From Eggerthellaceae bacterium (GTDB lineage Bacteria; Actinomycetota; Coriobacteriia; Coriobacteriales; Eggerthellaceae), in the NCBI GenBank assembly GCA_009782615.1, contig WRIS01000007.1, forward strand, positions 1-64,000: DNA of 64,000 nucleotides. The letters run 5' to 3'. Made by a program: the position numbers and the translations under genes. Below the pieces are notes generated by a model that saw only the letters and a list, made by a program, of their open reading frames with translations, did no database searches and was not told the DNA's origin. Within the stretch, counting starts at the first letter, position 1; every line of letters begins with the position of its first letter. Shown here one piece after another: positions 41,873 to 51,633 of this stretch.

Positions 41873-41901
41873 CCACCCCTCCTCATTATGAGAAGGGGTG
41901 G
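41873..41901 (-). terminator. Intra-operon hairpin between first pilin and first sortase
   Basis: In the leftward RNA CCACCCCUUCUC pairs with GAGGAGGGGUGG (one G-U pair) around a 5-nt loop. It is almost the same as the terminator after the second pilin but lacks a U-run, so it is expected to be leaky or to stabilise the pilin mRNA end. Confidence 0.65.
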
Positions 41902-41924
41902 TCTATTAACCTACAGCTTTTTAT

Positions 41925-43778
41925 CTAGCTAGCAGATGGTACTTCTTTTTTCTTTCTGAAGAACATGAGAACAGCAAGACCCATGAGCGTTGCACCAATG
42001 AGGGTGAACAGGATGGTTCCGATGCCGCCTGTTGGAGGAGGCGTCCAACCCTTGTTGTTCACGATTTGTACAGCGCCGTCTGCAGAAGCGCTATAGCTAT
42101 CCTTGGTAACATCAAAGGCTGCCGGGTCACGCATGAGGTTGTATACCGAACCCTCAACGATGGGAGCCTTGGTCTCTACTAAGTAGTAGGTTCCGCCTGC
42201 AAGACCTTTGATTTCAAAGAGGCCGTTGGCATCTGACACCATAACGATGTCTTGTCCAGCAACCGGTGATACGAAGGTACCCGTGGTGTTAGCAGCGATA
42301 AGGGTAGCGTTCCACTTAACGAAGTCGGTTCCCGCAGCATTCGTAGCGATCTTGAATTCAGCGCCAGGAAGCTTAACGTTGGGGTCTTTGCCGTCAACTT
42401 TAACGAACTTCACGCCACCAGTCCAAACCGCCGGAGGATCTTCCGGTTCGGTGGTTCCCGTAGCGCCATGACCATTGTCGAAGTTAAGCGTAACGTTGTT
42501 CTTGGCAAGTTCACCCATTACAGCATTTTCATTGATAATGGTGTCATAGGTGATGGTGAGGGTTTTGCCCTCATAGGCTACCAAAGCACTCGGAACAAAG
42601 TTGATGGTCAGCGCTTGACCTGAAACGCTTGAGGTATACGCTGACGGAGGAACGATGCTTCCGCCATCCATAACAGCAACGTTGCCATTGCCTACCCATG
42701 AAAGTTGAGCATCCAAGGTGTCAATGATTTGATACTTGGTGTAGTCGCCGATTTCCCTGGGAACAGGAATGGTTACGGTCCACGTTACCACATCACCAAT
42801 GTTGTAAGTAGCTTCTTTAGCACCATTGTCTACGGTTTTGTCAGGCTTCGGAATTTCAGCAAGATCCAACCAGATAAGGTCATTGCTGCCGTCGGTTCCA
42901 GGCTCAAAACCAGAGTTCGGGTTGCCTTTTCCATCTTCGTCCCAGATGATTTGTCCGTTTTCAACCTTGAAGTTGATTGGACGATCGTCTTTGAGATAGC
43001 CGTCAGGAGCAACGGTGTTTACCAGTTTGTATTCGCCTTCAGGAAGATCTTCCAGGGTTGCGAAACCGTTGGGAAGCATATAGTCATCGATGGGGTCGCC
43101 ATCTTTGTTCTGAAGTTGGAAGGTGGTTCCGCCGAGCCTAGTTTGGGGGCCGCCTTCAGGGGTGGTACGGGTTTCAACATCGAGACCAGGGGTAGCCAGC
43201 ACGTTTTTGGGATAAGCGTGCAGAGCGTTTGCGCCAGTTCCGAAGTAAGCAGTTCCGTCAGGCTTCATAGCAGGAAGCTCGAGCAGGAAGGGGATGCCAA
43301 CGCCTTCAGCAACGCTGATGCCTGGGTTGGCCAATTCCGCGAAGATATACTTACCTTCAGCCATGTTTGCCACAGTTACCATACCTTGAGCATTGGTTGC
43401 CCCTGTTGTTTGGGGGTTCGACAGAACGCTCGGGTTCGCTGCAGCATAGTCTTCAACGTCTTTCAGAGTGCTAAACCCAGCAAGCACACCCTTTTGAGCA
43501 TCGGTGATGCTGTCTGAAACACTCCAATACTTGAAAGAAATTCCTTCCATGGGGGTTCCCGGGGCGGAAGGAAGTTCCGTTCCGTCATGGGCTACCGCAG
43601 ATGTTCCTGCAGGCACTTGCATCTTGTGGATAACAACGTCAGTTGCGATTGGATCCGCAGCAAACGCAGTTCCTGGGAGGAGACCCACAATCAGCGCGAG
43701 TGAAAATACCGCAGCAAGCAGTTTTTTCGTTTGAATTTTACGCATTTCCCTTCTCCTTTGCACCTCTAGTTTTTTCAT
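41925..43778 (-). CDS. Backbone-type LPXTG-like pilin, first copy
   Basis: This 617-residue precursor is a close paralogue of the pilin at 37111-38976: the signal peptide (KKLLAAVFSLALIVGLLPG), the AYPKN pilin motif, the NPNSGFEPGTDG phrase and the C-terminal end EVPSAS are shared, while the middle differs by many substitutions and the segment near residue 220 is shorter. The E-box is YYLVETKAP and the sorting signal is PPPTGG with a hydrophobic stretch and RKKKE tail. It is expected to be the major shaft subunit, being directly downstream of the tip gene (28-bp gap). Confidence 0.94.
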   Translation of the reverse strand: MKKLEVQRRREMRKIQTKKLLAAVFSLALIVGLLPGTAFAADPIATDVVIHKMQVPAGTSAVAHDGTELPSAPGTPMEGISFKYWSVSDSITDAQKGVLAGFSTLKDVEDYAAANPSVLSNPQTTGATNAQGMVTVANMAEGKYIFAELANPGISVAEGVGIPFLLELPAMKPDGTAYFGTGANALHAYPKNVLATPGLDVETRTTPEGGPQTRLGGTTFQLQNKDGDPIDDYMLPNGFATLEDLPEGEYKLVNTVAPDGYLKDDRPINFKVENGQIIWDEDGKGNPNSGFEPGTDGSNDLIWLDLAEIPKPDKTVDNGAKEATYNIGDVVTWTVTIPVPREIGDYTKYQIIDTLDAQLSWVGNGNVAVMDGGSIVPPSAYTSSVSGQALTINFVPSALVAYEGKTLTITYDTIINENAVMGELAKNNVTLNFDNGHGATGTTEPEDPPAVWTGGVKFVKVDGKDPNVKLPGAEFKIATNAAGTDFVKWNATLIAANTTGTFVSPVAGQDIVMVSDANGLFEIKGLAGGTYYLVETKAPIVEGSVYNLMRDPAAFDVTKDSYSASADGAVQIVNNKGWTPPPTGGIGTILFTLIGATLMGLAVLMFFRKKKEVPSAS

Positions 43779-43806
43779 TACGTTCTCACTTTCTCGCTTT
43801 TAGTAC

Positions 43807-46800
43807 TCAGTTTTCAAATCTTTTACGCGTCTTTATATAAAAAGCTGTTATAAGCATTATCGCTGCAGAGACCGCCAGCAGAAGGAGGGTTCCCATGCCT
43901 CCCGCCATTGGAAGTCCCGCGGCTTCCTTATTAGCAATATTAAACGCGGCAGCATACGTTTCAGCATTAGCACCTGACAGAGTTACTTCTTCAAGTGGGA
44001 GAGATCCGAGGGTTGCGGTGATGCTGCCATCGTCACCGATAACCACAACGACATCCATAGTAAGTAGGTTGTAACCAGCAGGCGCCTTCGTCTCAGTCAG
44101 ATGATAGGTTCCTGGGCGCTGCAACGGTAGCGGCAAGCTGCCGTCAGCTTCGGTGACAAGAGCAACGCTTTCACGTTCGTTGCCATCGGCATCGTATACT
44201 TTTTCGCCCGAAATCGCATTCGTCAGAGTGAAGTTTGCAACGTCGCTGGTGATAACATTGTGATCTTCGTCAACTTTAAAGAAGAGTATCGGTTTGAGGT
44301 TCAAGGTATTGGTAATTTCAATACCGCTCAAGTCTTCCATCTTGGCATTGCTGATAACCAGGTTGGTGTAGGCAATCTCGCTATCGTAGAACGGAACGTC
44401 AAGTTCTGATATCCGATAGGTGTACTTATAGGACTTGTACCAACCAGGGAATTCAAATGCCCACGTTTGAGACAGCGGCGTCGGGAAGACATCCAGCGTA
44501 TCAACCGTTTCGATGAAGTCACCGATTTCACCCGTTAGTGGGTCTCTGTGGTACTGGTTGAGCACCAAGGTAATACCCGTCGGTCTGGTGTTGTACTTGT
44601 TCTCGTTGTCAACCCAAATCTTGAGCCCTGAAGGACCAGGAATCCAGTTGATTGGGTCATAGTAGAAGGTGTGTGCATAATCGGTGAGATAAGACACATC
44701 GTCCAAGTCAAATTCAACACTCTTAGCTTGAGGAACACCGTTGATGGTTTCCATCCACTTCCAGAAGTCAAGGTTGACATCGGCAGGATAGCCAGCAATT
44801 TCGTAGCTTTGCAGCGAAACACTGTCGTAGCCATACCGAGGATCAGCGATGAGCCCACCTTTGCCGTCCAAGGGCAAACCATAGGTGTCCTTGTCGCGGT
44901 CGGGATAGTACAAATCTGCTAAGTCGTCGTTCGTCTTGATTACCGTGTCATTGGTAGGTCCGTACACTTCTTCAACGTCACCGTTGGGGGTGGTACCCTC
45001 GCCACGATGGGTCATGTTGATAGGTGTGTAGACCGTGTCAATGATGGTATTCCAGAAGATTGGATCATTGTTGACATATTCTCTTGATGCCCCGTTGTTG
45101 TCGGAAACATAGCGTTCGTTGTCACCGTAGACAATCAGGCGTCCGTTGCGAGGAACATTCATGGTGATTACTTCGTCGCGTATTGAAGAGCCTGACTGCA
45201 GCGGCGCGGTCAAGAGTTCACCCTTGTAAGCGTCGTCCATGGCATCATAGAGTTCCATGAATCTTTCAGCCGTCAAAGTAGCAATTTGTAGGTTGAAGTC
45301 AGGATCGTCTTCGTCGTAGGGAAGAACAATCCACTTCAGTTGGTTCAGGTCGGAATACACGTGTGAATCAAGTGCGTCGTTAAAGGTTGAACGAGGCATG
45401 TGCAGCGTGAGTTCCAAGGGGTTGTCAACAGGTTGATCAATGTCAACGTAAACCTTCTTGGTGGTTCCGCCCGTGAGTGCGATATGGTCAACGGTCGGAG
45501 CACCACGCATGTACATAACTTCGTAGCAGTAGCGGTCGGCCAGACCAACATTCCCGTTACTCGATGCATAAGGAGTACCGTCATACTGTTGTTCCCAATC
45601 CCAACCCCAAGCGATGTTACCTGAACCAGTTTCGCACCACTTATAGATATTGCCGTCTGCGTCCAAGAGGGAATAAGCTCCCAAGCTGGTATCCATCTGT
45701 GCAACGAACGGTATGGGTTGGAAGGCAAGCCTAATCCATACCAAGTCGTCAGGGTCGGTGGCAGGATAACCGCGGGTTGCGGGCATAAGGATGTTGTTGT
45801 TTGCAGCGCCACCGTTTTGCGTGCCGTTACCATCGGAATAGTAGTAGTAACCTGGGGTTAAGCCTGAGGCGCCAGCCGCTGTTGCAGCAGTTGCCAATCT
45901 CAGGCAGTTGCCCTCTTCGTCTAACACGATACCGTTTTCATTTTTGAGCATATATTTTTCGTCGTAGATGGTGGGATGCAAGGTGTTAAAGCCGTAGCCC
46001 CATAGAGCATCAGGCATCTTACTGTTGGCTTGAGTAACCATAACACCGTTAACTTCTTGACCTTCAAGATACCTGGGATATTTTGGCGATGAGTCTTGCC
46101 ACTGCGTGTCACCATCACAGATTTGGGTGGGGTATTGTCTTGCACCTGTAGAAGGAACCTGTGTCCAGTTACCACCGTCGCGGCTTTCCCAACCACTATC
46201 TAAACCGAAGCCTTGGTAGTAGCCACTGCCCCACATCCACGGTCTTCCGTGCTGGTCGACGATAATGCCTATCATTTCGCTTATTTCTATCTGTTGCGGA
46301 ATGGGCGTATAGCCAACTGCGGCAATTTCGGCGGAATCAAAACCGATTTTTTGCGGAGTGAATTTATCCACGGCTATACCAGGACCACCGCCGTCACCAA
46401 AAGTTCTACCCCATTCCCACACGTCGCCGTTTTCGTCTACGCAACCAACATGGTCAGAGATATTTTGAAGAGCAGAGTGACCTATGTTTACGTCAACCAC
46501 AGGAGCCATGCCCGTAAGCGATCTGTCCATCTTGGTAAAGCTGGTATTTGCGCGAGCTCCTGTGCCGTTGCCTTGTTGACCACTATTGTCGGCACCTGAA
46601 CCCCACAAGTCACCCTGGTCGTCCAGGATGAAGGCACAGGTTCTACCAACAGCAATAGTAACGATTTCTCTGCTTGCCAATTCAGCGGGAAGCATGAGAG
46701 GAACAGGGGAGGTCTGCGTAGCAGCGCTTCCCAGACCCAACAAAGCACCACCGTTGTTACCCCAACCAAGAACTTCCCCCGTTGTCGTTATAACGATAAC

Positions 46801-47586
46801 CGAAGCTTCGCTTTGGTATGAGTCGCTTACAAACATGCGCTCAACGTTGGTGAGACCTGGCACTGGTGCTGGAATATTATTGGTAGGGGTGCTTGTACCA
46901 TTACCCATGGCACCGTTTGCGCCATGACCCCAGGCATATACCCTGCCGTCGCTCCCTAATGCATAGCGGGTTTGATAGCTGGTGCCAATGTCTACAACAT
47001 GGATGCCGTTAGCGGCAAAGTAAGGAACACGCTTCATGCCACCGAAGTACATCAGCGAAGTATCCTGACCTAAGGTTCCGTAGAGGCTATAGCCCCATAC
47101 CCAAACGTGGCCTGAACTGTCGAGTGCTTGCGCGCCCATACTACCGTTGGCAACCTTAACAAATTTCACCAAGGAAATTTGCCCGTATTGCGGAGCGTCA
47201 TCAACGCCACCCGCCATAAGGAACATTTGGTTGCTCAAAGGCGTAACGCCAGCAACCGCCGAGACAAACAAGCTGCCTACGTCGCCTTCGGCAAGAGCGC
47301 CTTCGATGTCACCTGAATCCGCATCAAGGGAAGCTTCTTCCCCTTCCGAATTCGGGTCTCCGACTTCGGTCGCATCGTTGATGCCTTCGCCGGATCCTGC
47401 TTCCAGACCTTCTTCCGCAAGGGGCTTGACTTCGTCAGCCATCGCGAAGAAAGGTGCGCTCATGCACACCATTGTGATAAGCAAGCCTACAAAAAGCAGC
47501 TGCTTAACAACGTCTTTCTTCAGTTGTTTTAGAATTTCTGTATTTGATTGTACGAAAATGTTCGTTAGTGCTTTACGCGTCGCCAC
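43807..47586 (-). CDS. RCC1-repeat surface protein, probable pilus tip adhesin
   Basis: This protein of 1259 residues has a long signal peptide (hydrophobic core LLFVGLLITMVCMSAPFF), an acidic linker, and about seven RCC1-type beta-propeller blades (residues about 145-600; VWVWGYSLYGTLGQ, VYAWGHGANGAMGNG, VLGWGNNGGALLGLG, LWGSGADNSGQQGNG). A middle region of unknown fold and two Cna-B-like domains (about 1010-1230, E-box YHLTETKAPAGY) follow. The sorting motif is LPMAGG plus a hydrophobic stretch and KTRKRFEN. GTG at 47586 is preferred because AGGTGGAGG is properly spaced; the frame extends to 47598. It heads the pilus locus, as tip genes often do. Confidence 0.9.
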   Translation of the reverse strand: MATRKALTNIFVQSNTEILKQLKKDVVKQLLFVGLLITMVCMSAPFFAMADEVKPLAEEGLEAGSGEGINDATEVGDPNSEGEEASLDADSGDIEGALAEGDVGSLFVSAVAGVTPLSNQMFLMAGGVDDAPQYGQISLVKFVKVANGSMGAQALDSSGHVWVWGYSLYGTLGQDTSLMYFGGMKRVPYFAANGIHVVDIGTSYQTRYALGSDGRVYAWGHGANGAMGNGTSTPTNNIPAPVPGLTNVERMFVSDSYQSEASVIVITTTGEVLGWGNNGGALLGLGSAATQTSPVPLMLPAELASREIVTIAVGRTCAFILDDQGDLWGSGADNSGQQGNGTGARANTSFTKMDRSLTGMAPVVDVNIGHSALQNISDHVGCVDENGDVWEWGRTFGDGGGPGIAVDKFTPQKIGFDSAEIAAVGYTPIPQQIEISEMIGIIVDQHGRPWMWGSGYYQGFGLDSGWESRDGGNWTQVPSTGARQYPTQICDGDTQWQDSSPKYPRYLEGQEVNGVMVTQANSKMPDALWGYGFNTLHPTIYDEKYMLKNENGIVLDEEGNCLRLATAATAAGASGLTPGYYYYSDGNGTQNGGAANNNILMPATRGYPATDPDDLVWIRLAFQPIPFVAQMDTSLGAYSLLDADGNIYKWCETGSGNIAWGWDWEQQYDGTPYASSNGNVGLADRYCYEVMYMRGAPTVDHIALTGGTTKKVYVDIDQPVDNPLELTLHMPRSTFNDALDSHVYSDLNQLKWIVLPYDEDDPDFNLQIATLTAERFMELYDAMDDAYKGELLTAPLQSGSSIRDEVITMNVPRNGRLIVYGDNERYVSDNNGASREYVNNDPIFWNTIIDTVYTPINMTHRGEGTTPNGDVEEVYGPTNDTVIKTNDDLADLYYPDRDKDTYGLPLDGKGGLIADPRYGYDSVSLQSYEIAGYPADVNLDFWKWMETINGVPQAKSVEFDLDDVSYLTDYAHTFYYDPINWIPGPSGLKIWVDNENKYNTRPTGITLVLNQYHRDPLTGEIGDFIETVDTLDVFPTPLSQTWAFEFPGWYKSYKYTYRISELDVPFYDSEIAYTNLVISNAKMEDLSGIEITNTLNLKPILFFKVDEDHNVITSDVANFTLTNAISGEKVYDADGNERESVALVTEADGSLPLPLQRPGTYHLTETKAPAGYNLLTMDVVVVIGDDGSITATLGSLPLEEVTLSGANAETYAAAFNIANKEAAGLPMAGGMGTLLLLAVSAAIMLITAFYIKTRKRFEN

Positions 47587-47610
47587 ATTTCCCTCCACCT
47601 CTAGTCGGGA

Positions 47611-47655
47611 CAGACTATAGTACTACCTCGCTATTAGTCTGCATAAACTATACCA
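47611..47655 (-). promoter_or_regulatory. Promoter region of the pilus locus with an inverted repeat
   Basis: Read leftward, TGGTATAGT (47655-47647) fits an extended -10. The inverted repeat CAGACTA...TAGTCTG (47611-47617 and 47635-47641) lies in the early transcribed region, 25 bp before the start codon, and may bind a regulator or form a leader hairpin. Confidence 0.45.
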
Positions 47656-47837
47656 TAGCATTGAATGCAAGGTATAAATATTTTAGAAATATAATGAAAT
47701 TAAGCAACTAGTATTTTGGATTGGGGCTTTAATCGGGCTTTACCTTGGGTAGTGTTTACGAGAGGCGTACTCGTATTTCTTCCAACTGTGAAGGTTTTGT
47801 GAAGCCGCTTATGCCAAAAGCTGTTAGAGCCATTTCA

Positions 47838-49652
47838 CTAGGTGAGCGGTAGCAGAATTACGTTGGATACCAAATCCCCCATTTGTTTTGTTGTTACCAA
47901 CTTTTCAGAGGGTGTGGTAGGGGTGGCAATGTCTGCGGTGCGCCAGCCTTGGTCGAGAACCTCTGCAACCGCACGGGCAATATCATCAGCGGCGTTATGC
48001 ATATTAAGGCGGTAGCGCAGCATGAGTTCAGCCGAGAGAATTTGGGCAAGCGGATTGGCGGTGTTGGTGCCTGCAAGGTCGGGTGCCGAGCCATGGGCGG
48101 GTTCGAAAAGCGCCACGGACGCGCCAAGGCTTGCGCTTGCGAGCATCCCCAAGGAGCCTGTCAGCATAGATGCTTCGTCGGAAAGGATGTCGCCGAACAT
48201 GTTTTCGGTGACAATGACGTCAAATTGGCACGGGTCTTTGAGCAGCTGCATCGCCGCGTTGTCGACCAGCATATTAGTAAGGGTTACCTGCGGGTATTCG
48301 GCGGCAAGACGCAGGGCGGTTTCCCGCCAGAGACGGGAAGTTTCAAGGATGTTTGCCTTGTCGACGGAATGGAGACGCTGCGAGCGGCGAGATGCGGTTT
48401 CGAAGGCAAAGCGCAGGATGCGTTCGATTTCGTGTTCGCGATATTCCAGCGTGTCGAAGGCGCGGCAGGTGGTTTGTTCGTCGTTTTCTTCGGAGATTCG
48501 TTTACGCGCACCGAAGTATAAGCCGCCCGTAAGTTCACGAATCATGAGAATGTCTACGCCTTCAAGACGTTCGGATTTTATCGGGGAAGCGTCATATAAA
48601 GAAGGGAACACCTGGATGGGACGCACGTTGGCATAGAGGTCGAAAGCCTTCCTGATGCCAAGCAGCCCCTGTTCGGGGCGGAGTTTTTGCGAGTCGGTGG
48701 TGTCCCACTTGGGTCCTCCTACGGCCCCCAGCAAGACTGCATCGCTTTCTTTGGCAATCTTGAGAGTTTCGAAGGGTAGCGGGTCGCCGCATTCATCAAT
48801 CGCTACACCGCCGAGAAGAGCTTTGGTGTAGGAAAAGCGGCAGGAATGTTTCAGCGCGATGGCGCCGAGCACCTTGCAGGCTTCAGCAATGATTTCAGGA
48901 CCGATGCCGTCGCCAGGGATGAGGCAGATGCGGTGGGTACGGGTTGGGGCTGGGGTTGCGCTTGCGTTGGTTGGGGTTGGGGTTGCTGTCGCGGGGGCTG
49001 CGTTGGTTGTGTTGTTGGCTGCGGTGTTGTTGGCTGCGATGTTGTTGGCTGCGATGTTGTTGGCGTGTGTCAGTTCCGTTTCCACGTTTGCTCCTTGTTT
49101 TGCTTCCAACCTTTTCTTTGTGCGGTTGATAAGCCCGCCTGCTTCGATAATTTCCCTGATAAATAGCGGGAATGGCTGCACGTCAAAGGTTTCGTTTGTG
49201 GTTTCGTTGGTGATGGTTCCCGCATCGGTGTCAATGCGCACCACGTCGCCGTCAGCGATGGCATCAACCGCTTCGGGACATTCCATAATAGGAAGCCCAA
49301 TGTTGATGGCGTTGCGGTAAAAGATGCGCGCAAAGCTTTTTGCGATGATGGCGTCGATGCCCGCCGCTTGAATGGCGAGCGGGGCGTGTTCGCGCGAAGA
49401 ACCGCAGCCGAAGTTTTCGGCGGCAACGAGGATGTCGCCTGTGCGGACATGTGCGACGAAGGTCGGGTCGAGCCCCTCCAGGCAATGCTTGGCGAGTTCT
49501 TGGGGGTCGGACGTGTTGAGATAGCGGGCAGGGATGATGACATCGGTGTCGATGTCGCGTCCGTAGCAGTGTGCTTTTCCTTTATAGTGCATATCTTTAT
49601 CTTGCATGGCTTTATCTTGCATGGCTTTATCTTGCATGGCTTTATCTTGCAT
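47838..49652 (-). CDS. Fused 3-isopropylmalate dehydratase small subunit and 3-isopropylmalate dehydrogenase (LeuD-LeuB)
   Basis: One frame of 604 residues encodes two leucine enzymes. Residues about 21-190 are LeuD ([27 protein letters not shown]), the swivel subunit of isopropylmalate isomerase. A linker (about 195-240) is built of NNIAANN and [12 protein letters not shown] repeats. Residues about 243-604 are LeuB ([52 protein letters not shown]), which oxidises 3-isopropylmalate with NAD. The frame is continuous, so this is a true fusion. The N-terminus has four [10 protein letters not shown] repeats, each offering an in-frame ATG (49652, 49637, 49622, 49607, then 49592), so the real start is uncertain. 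leuC lies 26 bp upstream. Confidence 0.94.
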   Translation of the reverse strand: MQDKAMQDKAMQDKAMQDKDMHYKGKAHCYGRDIDTDVIIPARYLNTSDPQELAKHCLEGLDPTFVAHVRTGDILVAAENFGCGSSREHAPLAIQAAGIDAIIAKSFARIFYRNAINIGLPIMECPEAVDAIADGDVVRIDTDAGTITNETTNETFDVQPFPLFIREIIEAGGLINRTKKRLEAKQGANVETELTHANNIAANNIAANNTAANNTTNAAPATATPTPTNASATPAPTRTHRICLIPGDGIGPEIIAEACKVLGAIALKHSCRFSYTKALLGGVAIDECGDPLPFETLKIAKESDAVLLGAVGGPKWDTTDSQKLRPEQGLLGIRKAFDLYANVRPIQVFPSLYDASPIKSERLEGVDILMIRELTGGLYFGARKRISEENDEQTTCRAFDTLEYREHEIERILRFAFETASRRSQRLHSVDKANILETSRLWRETALRLAAEYPQVTLTNMLVDNAAMQLLKDPCQFDVIVTENMFGDILSDEASMLTGSLGMLASASLGASVALFEPAHGSAPDLAGTNTANPLAQILSAELMLRYRLNMHNAADDIARAVAEVLDQGWRTADIATPTTPSEKLVTTKQMGDLVSNVILLPLT

Positions 49653-49679
49653 GGCTATCTTTCTGGTTATCTTTCTGGT
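49593..49679 (-). repeat. Tandem repeats at the leuC/leuDB junction
   Basis: Reading leftward, a 12-bp unit AACCAGAAAGAT occurs twice just after the leuC stop, then a 15-bp unit ATGCAAGATAAAGCC occurs three times plus a variant. Each 15-bp unit contains an in-frame start codon of leuDB. Confidence 0.85.
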
Positions 49680-51541
49680 TATCTTTCGCGGGTTCGTTTT
49701 GTTGCCCTTGATGCTTTCCTTGGATTTATTGGCTTCATCGGCATTATTGGCTTCATCGGCATTATTGGCGTTGATGGTGTCGGCGCTGTTTGCGTTGGAG
49801 ATGTTGGCGGAGATGCTATTGGCCGTGCTGGCGCGGTTGGTGCTGGCGCGGTTGGTGCTGGCGCGGTTGGTGTTGGTTTTGGCGTTTCCGTCGACTTCTG
49901 CGGTTTTGGTAGTTTTGGTTTTGGCAGTTTTGGCTTTGGCGTTAGTTTTGGCGGCATTGACAGCTTCCTTGGTTTTGGTATGTCCATCGTTTCCGTCGAT
50001 TTCGGCGCCGTTTGCGACATTGGTGCTGTTGTTGATGCCGCTGCTGCTGTTGTTGTGGATGCCGTTTGCGGTTTCGGCGCTTCTTTATTATAGAGTTCTT
50101 GGGGTAGAGCCTCAAACGGGTCTTTATCTTGGGATGAACCTTGCGCTACCCCTTGGGGCTTGAGTGATTCTCGAGCTTGGGGTGGGGCTTCGGCTTTGAG
50201 CGGCGGTAGGTCTTGGGGTAGGCCAATGTGCCCCAACACCGCACTTGCCGCCGCAACCGCAGGTGAAGCAAGGTAAACTTCGCTGGTTGGGTCACCCATG
50301 CGCCCGACAAAATTACGGTTAGTGGTTGCAATGCAGCGTTCGTGTGCCGCGAGTATTCCCATGTAGCCGCCGAGACACGGTCCGCAGGTCGGCGTGGAAA
50401 CGACGCAGTTCGCATCAAGGAAAATGTTCATCAAACCTTCCGCAATACATTCTTTTGTGACCTGCTGGGTTGCGGGAGTCACGATGCAGCGCAGGGATTT
50501 ATGCACGGTGCGCCCCTTCAAGACCGCCGCCGCTTGGCGCATGTCTTCAATGCGCCCGTTTGTGCACGAGCCAATAAACACCTGGTCGATGGAAATGCCG
50601 CGGGCTTGCGCGACCGAGCGGGTGTTTGAAGGGAGATGCGGCATCGCCACCATCGGCACCAGCGTAGTGGCGTCGATTTCGATAATTCGAGCATAGGTGG
50701 CATCTGCGTCGGAATGATATTCGGTATAAGGGCGTTCGGCGCGTTTATCCAAATAGGTACGGCAAACTTCATCGGGGGCAATGAGCCCCGCCTTGGCACC
50801 CGCTTCGACCGCCATGTTCGTGATGGTCATGCGTTCGTCCATTGAAAGCGCCGCGATAGCGCTTCCGCGAAATTCCATGGCGTGATACAAGGCACCATCT
50901 ACGCCAATAGTGCCGATGATATGCAAAATAATGTCTTTGCCTGTTACGTCGGGGGCGAGGGTGCCTTCGATTTTGAAGAGGATGCTTTTTGGCACCTTGA
51001 ACCAGGCTTTTCCCGTTGCGAACGCCACCGCGGCATCGGTTGAGCCGACTCCCGTGGCAAACGCGCCGAGCGCACCGTATGTGCACGTATGGGAATCGGA
51101 GCCGATAACCAAATCACCCGCGCCCACCACGCCTTGTTCGGGCAGGAGCGCATGTTCGATGCCCATGCAGCCAACTTCGTAGTAGTGCGTGATGTTTTGC
51201 TCGCGGGCAAAATCGCGCATGATGCGCACTTGTTCGGCGCTTTTGATGTCTTTGTTCGGGGCATAGTGGTCGGGGACGAGAACGATTTTTTCGGGATCGA
51301 ATACGCGCGGTGTTGCGGGTTTGGGGGCGTTGGGGGCGCTTTGCGTGTCCGTTTCGCCGTGGTGTATCTGTTCGTCGAATTGTTCCCCCAGTTTTTGCAT
51401 TTCTTTAATAGCAATGGGGGCAGTGATGTCGTTGGCAAGCACGATGTCGACGTCACATTCGATAAGTTGACCAGGGGTGACATAGTCGAGTCCTGCGTGA
51501 GCCGCGAGAATTTTTTCTGCCATCGTCATGGGAAGTGTCAT
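49679..51541 (-). CDS. leuC: 3-isopropylmalate dehydratase large subunit with a long disordered C-terminal tail
   Basis: LeuC is the 4Fe-4S aconitase-family subunit of isopropylmalate isomerase. The core (about residues 1-440) has [20 protein letters not shown], the cluster cysteines in GSCTNGR and [10 protein letters not shown], and ends near LPQDLPP. About 175 more residues follow that no ordinary LeuC has: a Pro/Thr/Lys/Ala-rich tail with [26 protein letters not shown] and [13 protein letters not shown] repeats. The ATG at 51541 is chosen because AAGGA lies 8 bp upstream; the open frame extends through a 9-bp repeat to a GTG at 51652 without a ribosome site. It pairs with LeuD in the following gene. 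Confidence 0.94.
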   Translation of the reverse strand: MTLPMTMAEKILAAHAGLDYVTPGQLIECDVDIVLANDITAPIAIKEMQKLGEQFDEQIHHGETDTQSAPNAPKPATPRVFDPEKIVLVPDHYAPNKDIKSAEQVRIMRDFAREQNITHYYEVGCMGIEHALLPEQGVVGAGDLVIGSDSHTCTYGALGAFATGVGSTDAAVAFATGKAWFKVPKSILFKIEGTLAPDVTGKDIILHIIGTIGVDGALYHAMEFRGSAIAALSMDERMTITNMAVEAGAKAGLIAPDEVCRTYLDKRAERPYTEYHSDADATYARIIEIDATTLVPMVAMPHLPSNTRSVAQARGISIDQVFIGSCTNGRIEDMRQAAAVLKGRTVHKSLRCIVTPATQQVTKECIAEGLMNIFLDANCVVSTPTCGPCLGGYMGILAAHERCIATTNRNFVGRMGDPTSEVYLASPAVAAASAVLGHIGLPQDLPPLKAEAPPQARESLKPQGVAQGSSQDKDPFEALPQELYNKEAPKPQTASTTTAAAASTTAPMSQTAPKSTETMDIPKPRKLSMPPKLTPKPKLPKPKLPKPQKSTETPKPTPTAPAPTAPAPTAPARPIASPPTSPTQTAPTPSTPIMPMKPIMPMKPINPRKASRATKRTRER

Positions 51542-51551
51542 AGAAATTTTC

Positions 51552-51614
51552 CTTGTTTTGCTTGTTTTGCTTGTGTTTCTTGTTTTGCTTGTTTTGCTTG
51601 TTTTTCTCGTTTTG
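51552..51614 (-). repeat. 9-bp tandem repeat upstream of leuC
   Basis: On the + strand the unit CTTGTTTTG is repeated seven times with small changes, directly upstream of the leuC ribosome site. In the leuC frame it would encode Lys-Thr-Ser repeats if translation began further upstream. Confidence 0.85.
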
Positions 51615-51633
51615 CTTGTGTCATGAGTTTTTC

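Noticed and set aside
49606-50163. 185- and 241-codon + strand frames over leuC/leuD
   Set aside because: They are hydrophobic or Gly-rich shadows of the repeat-rich LeuC tail and LeuD start.
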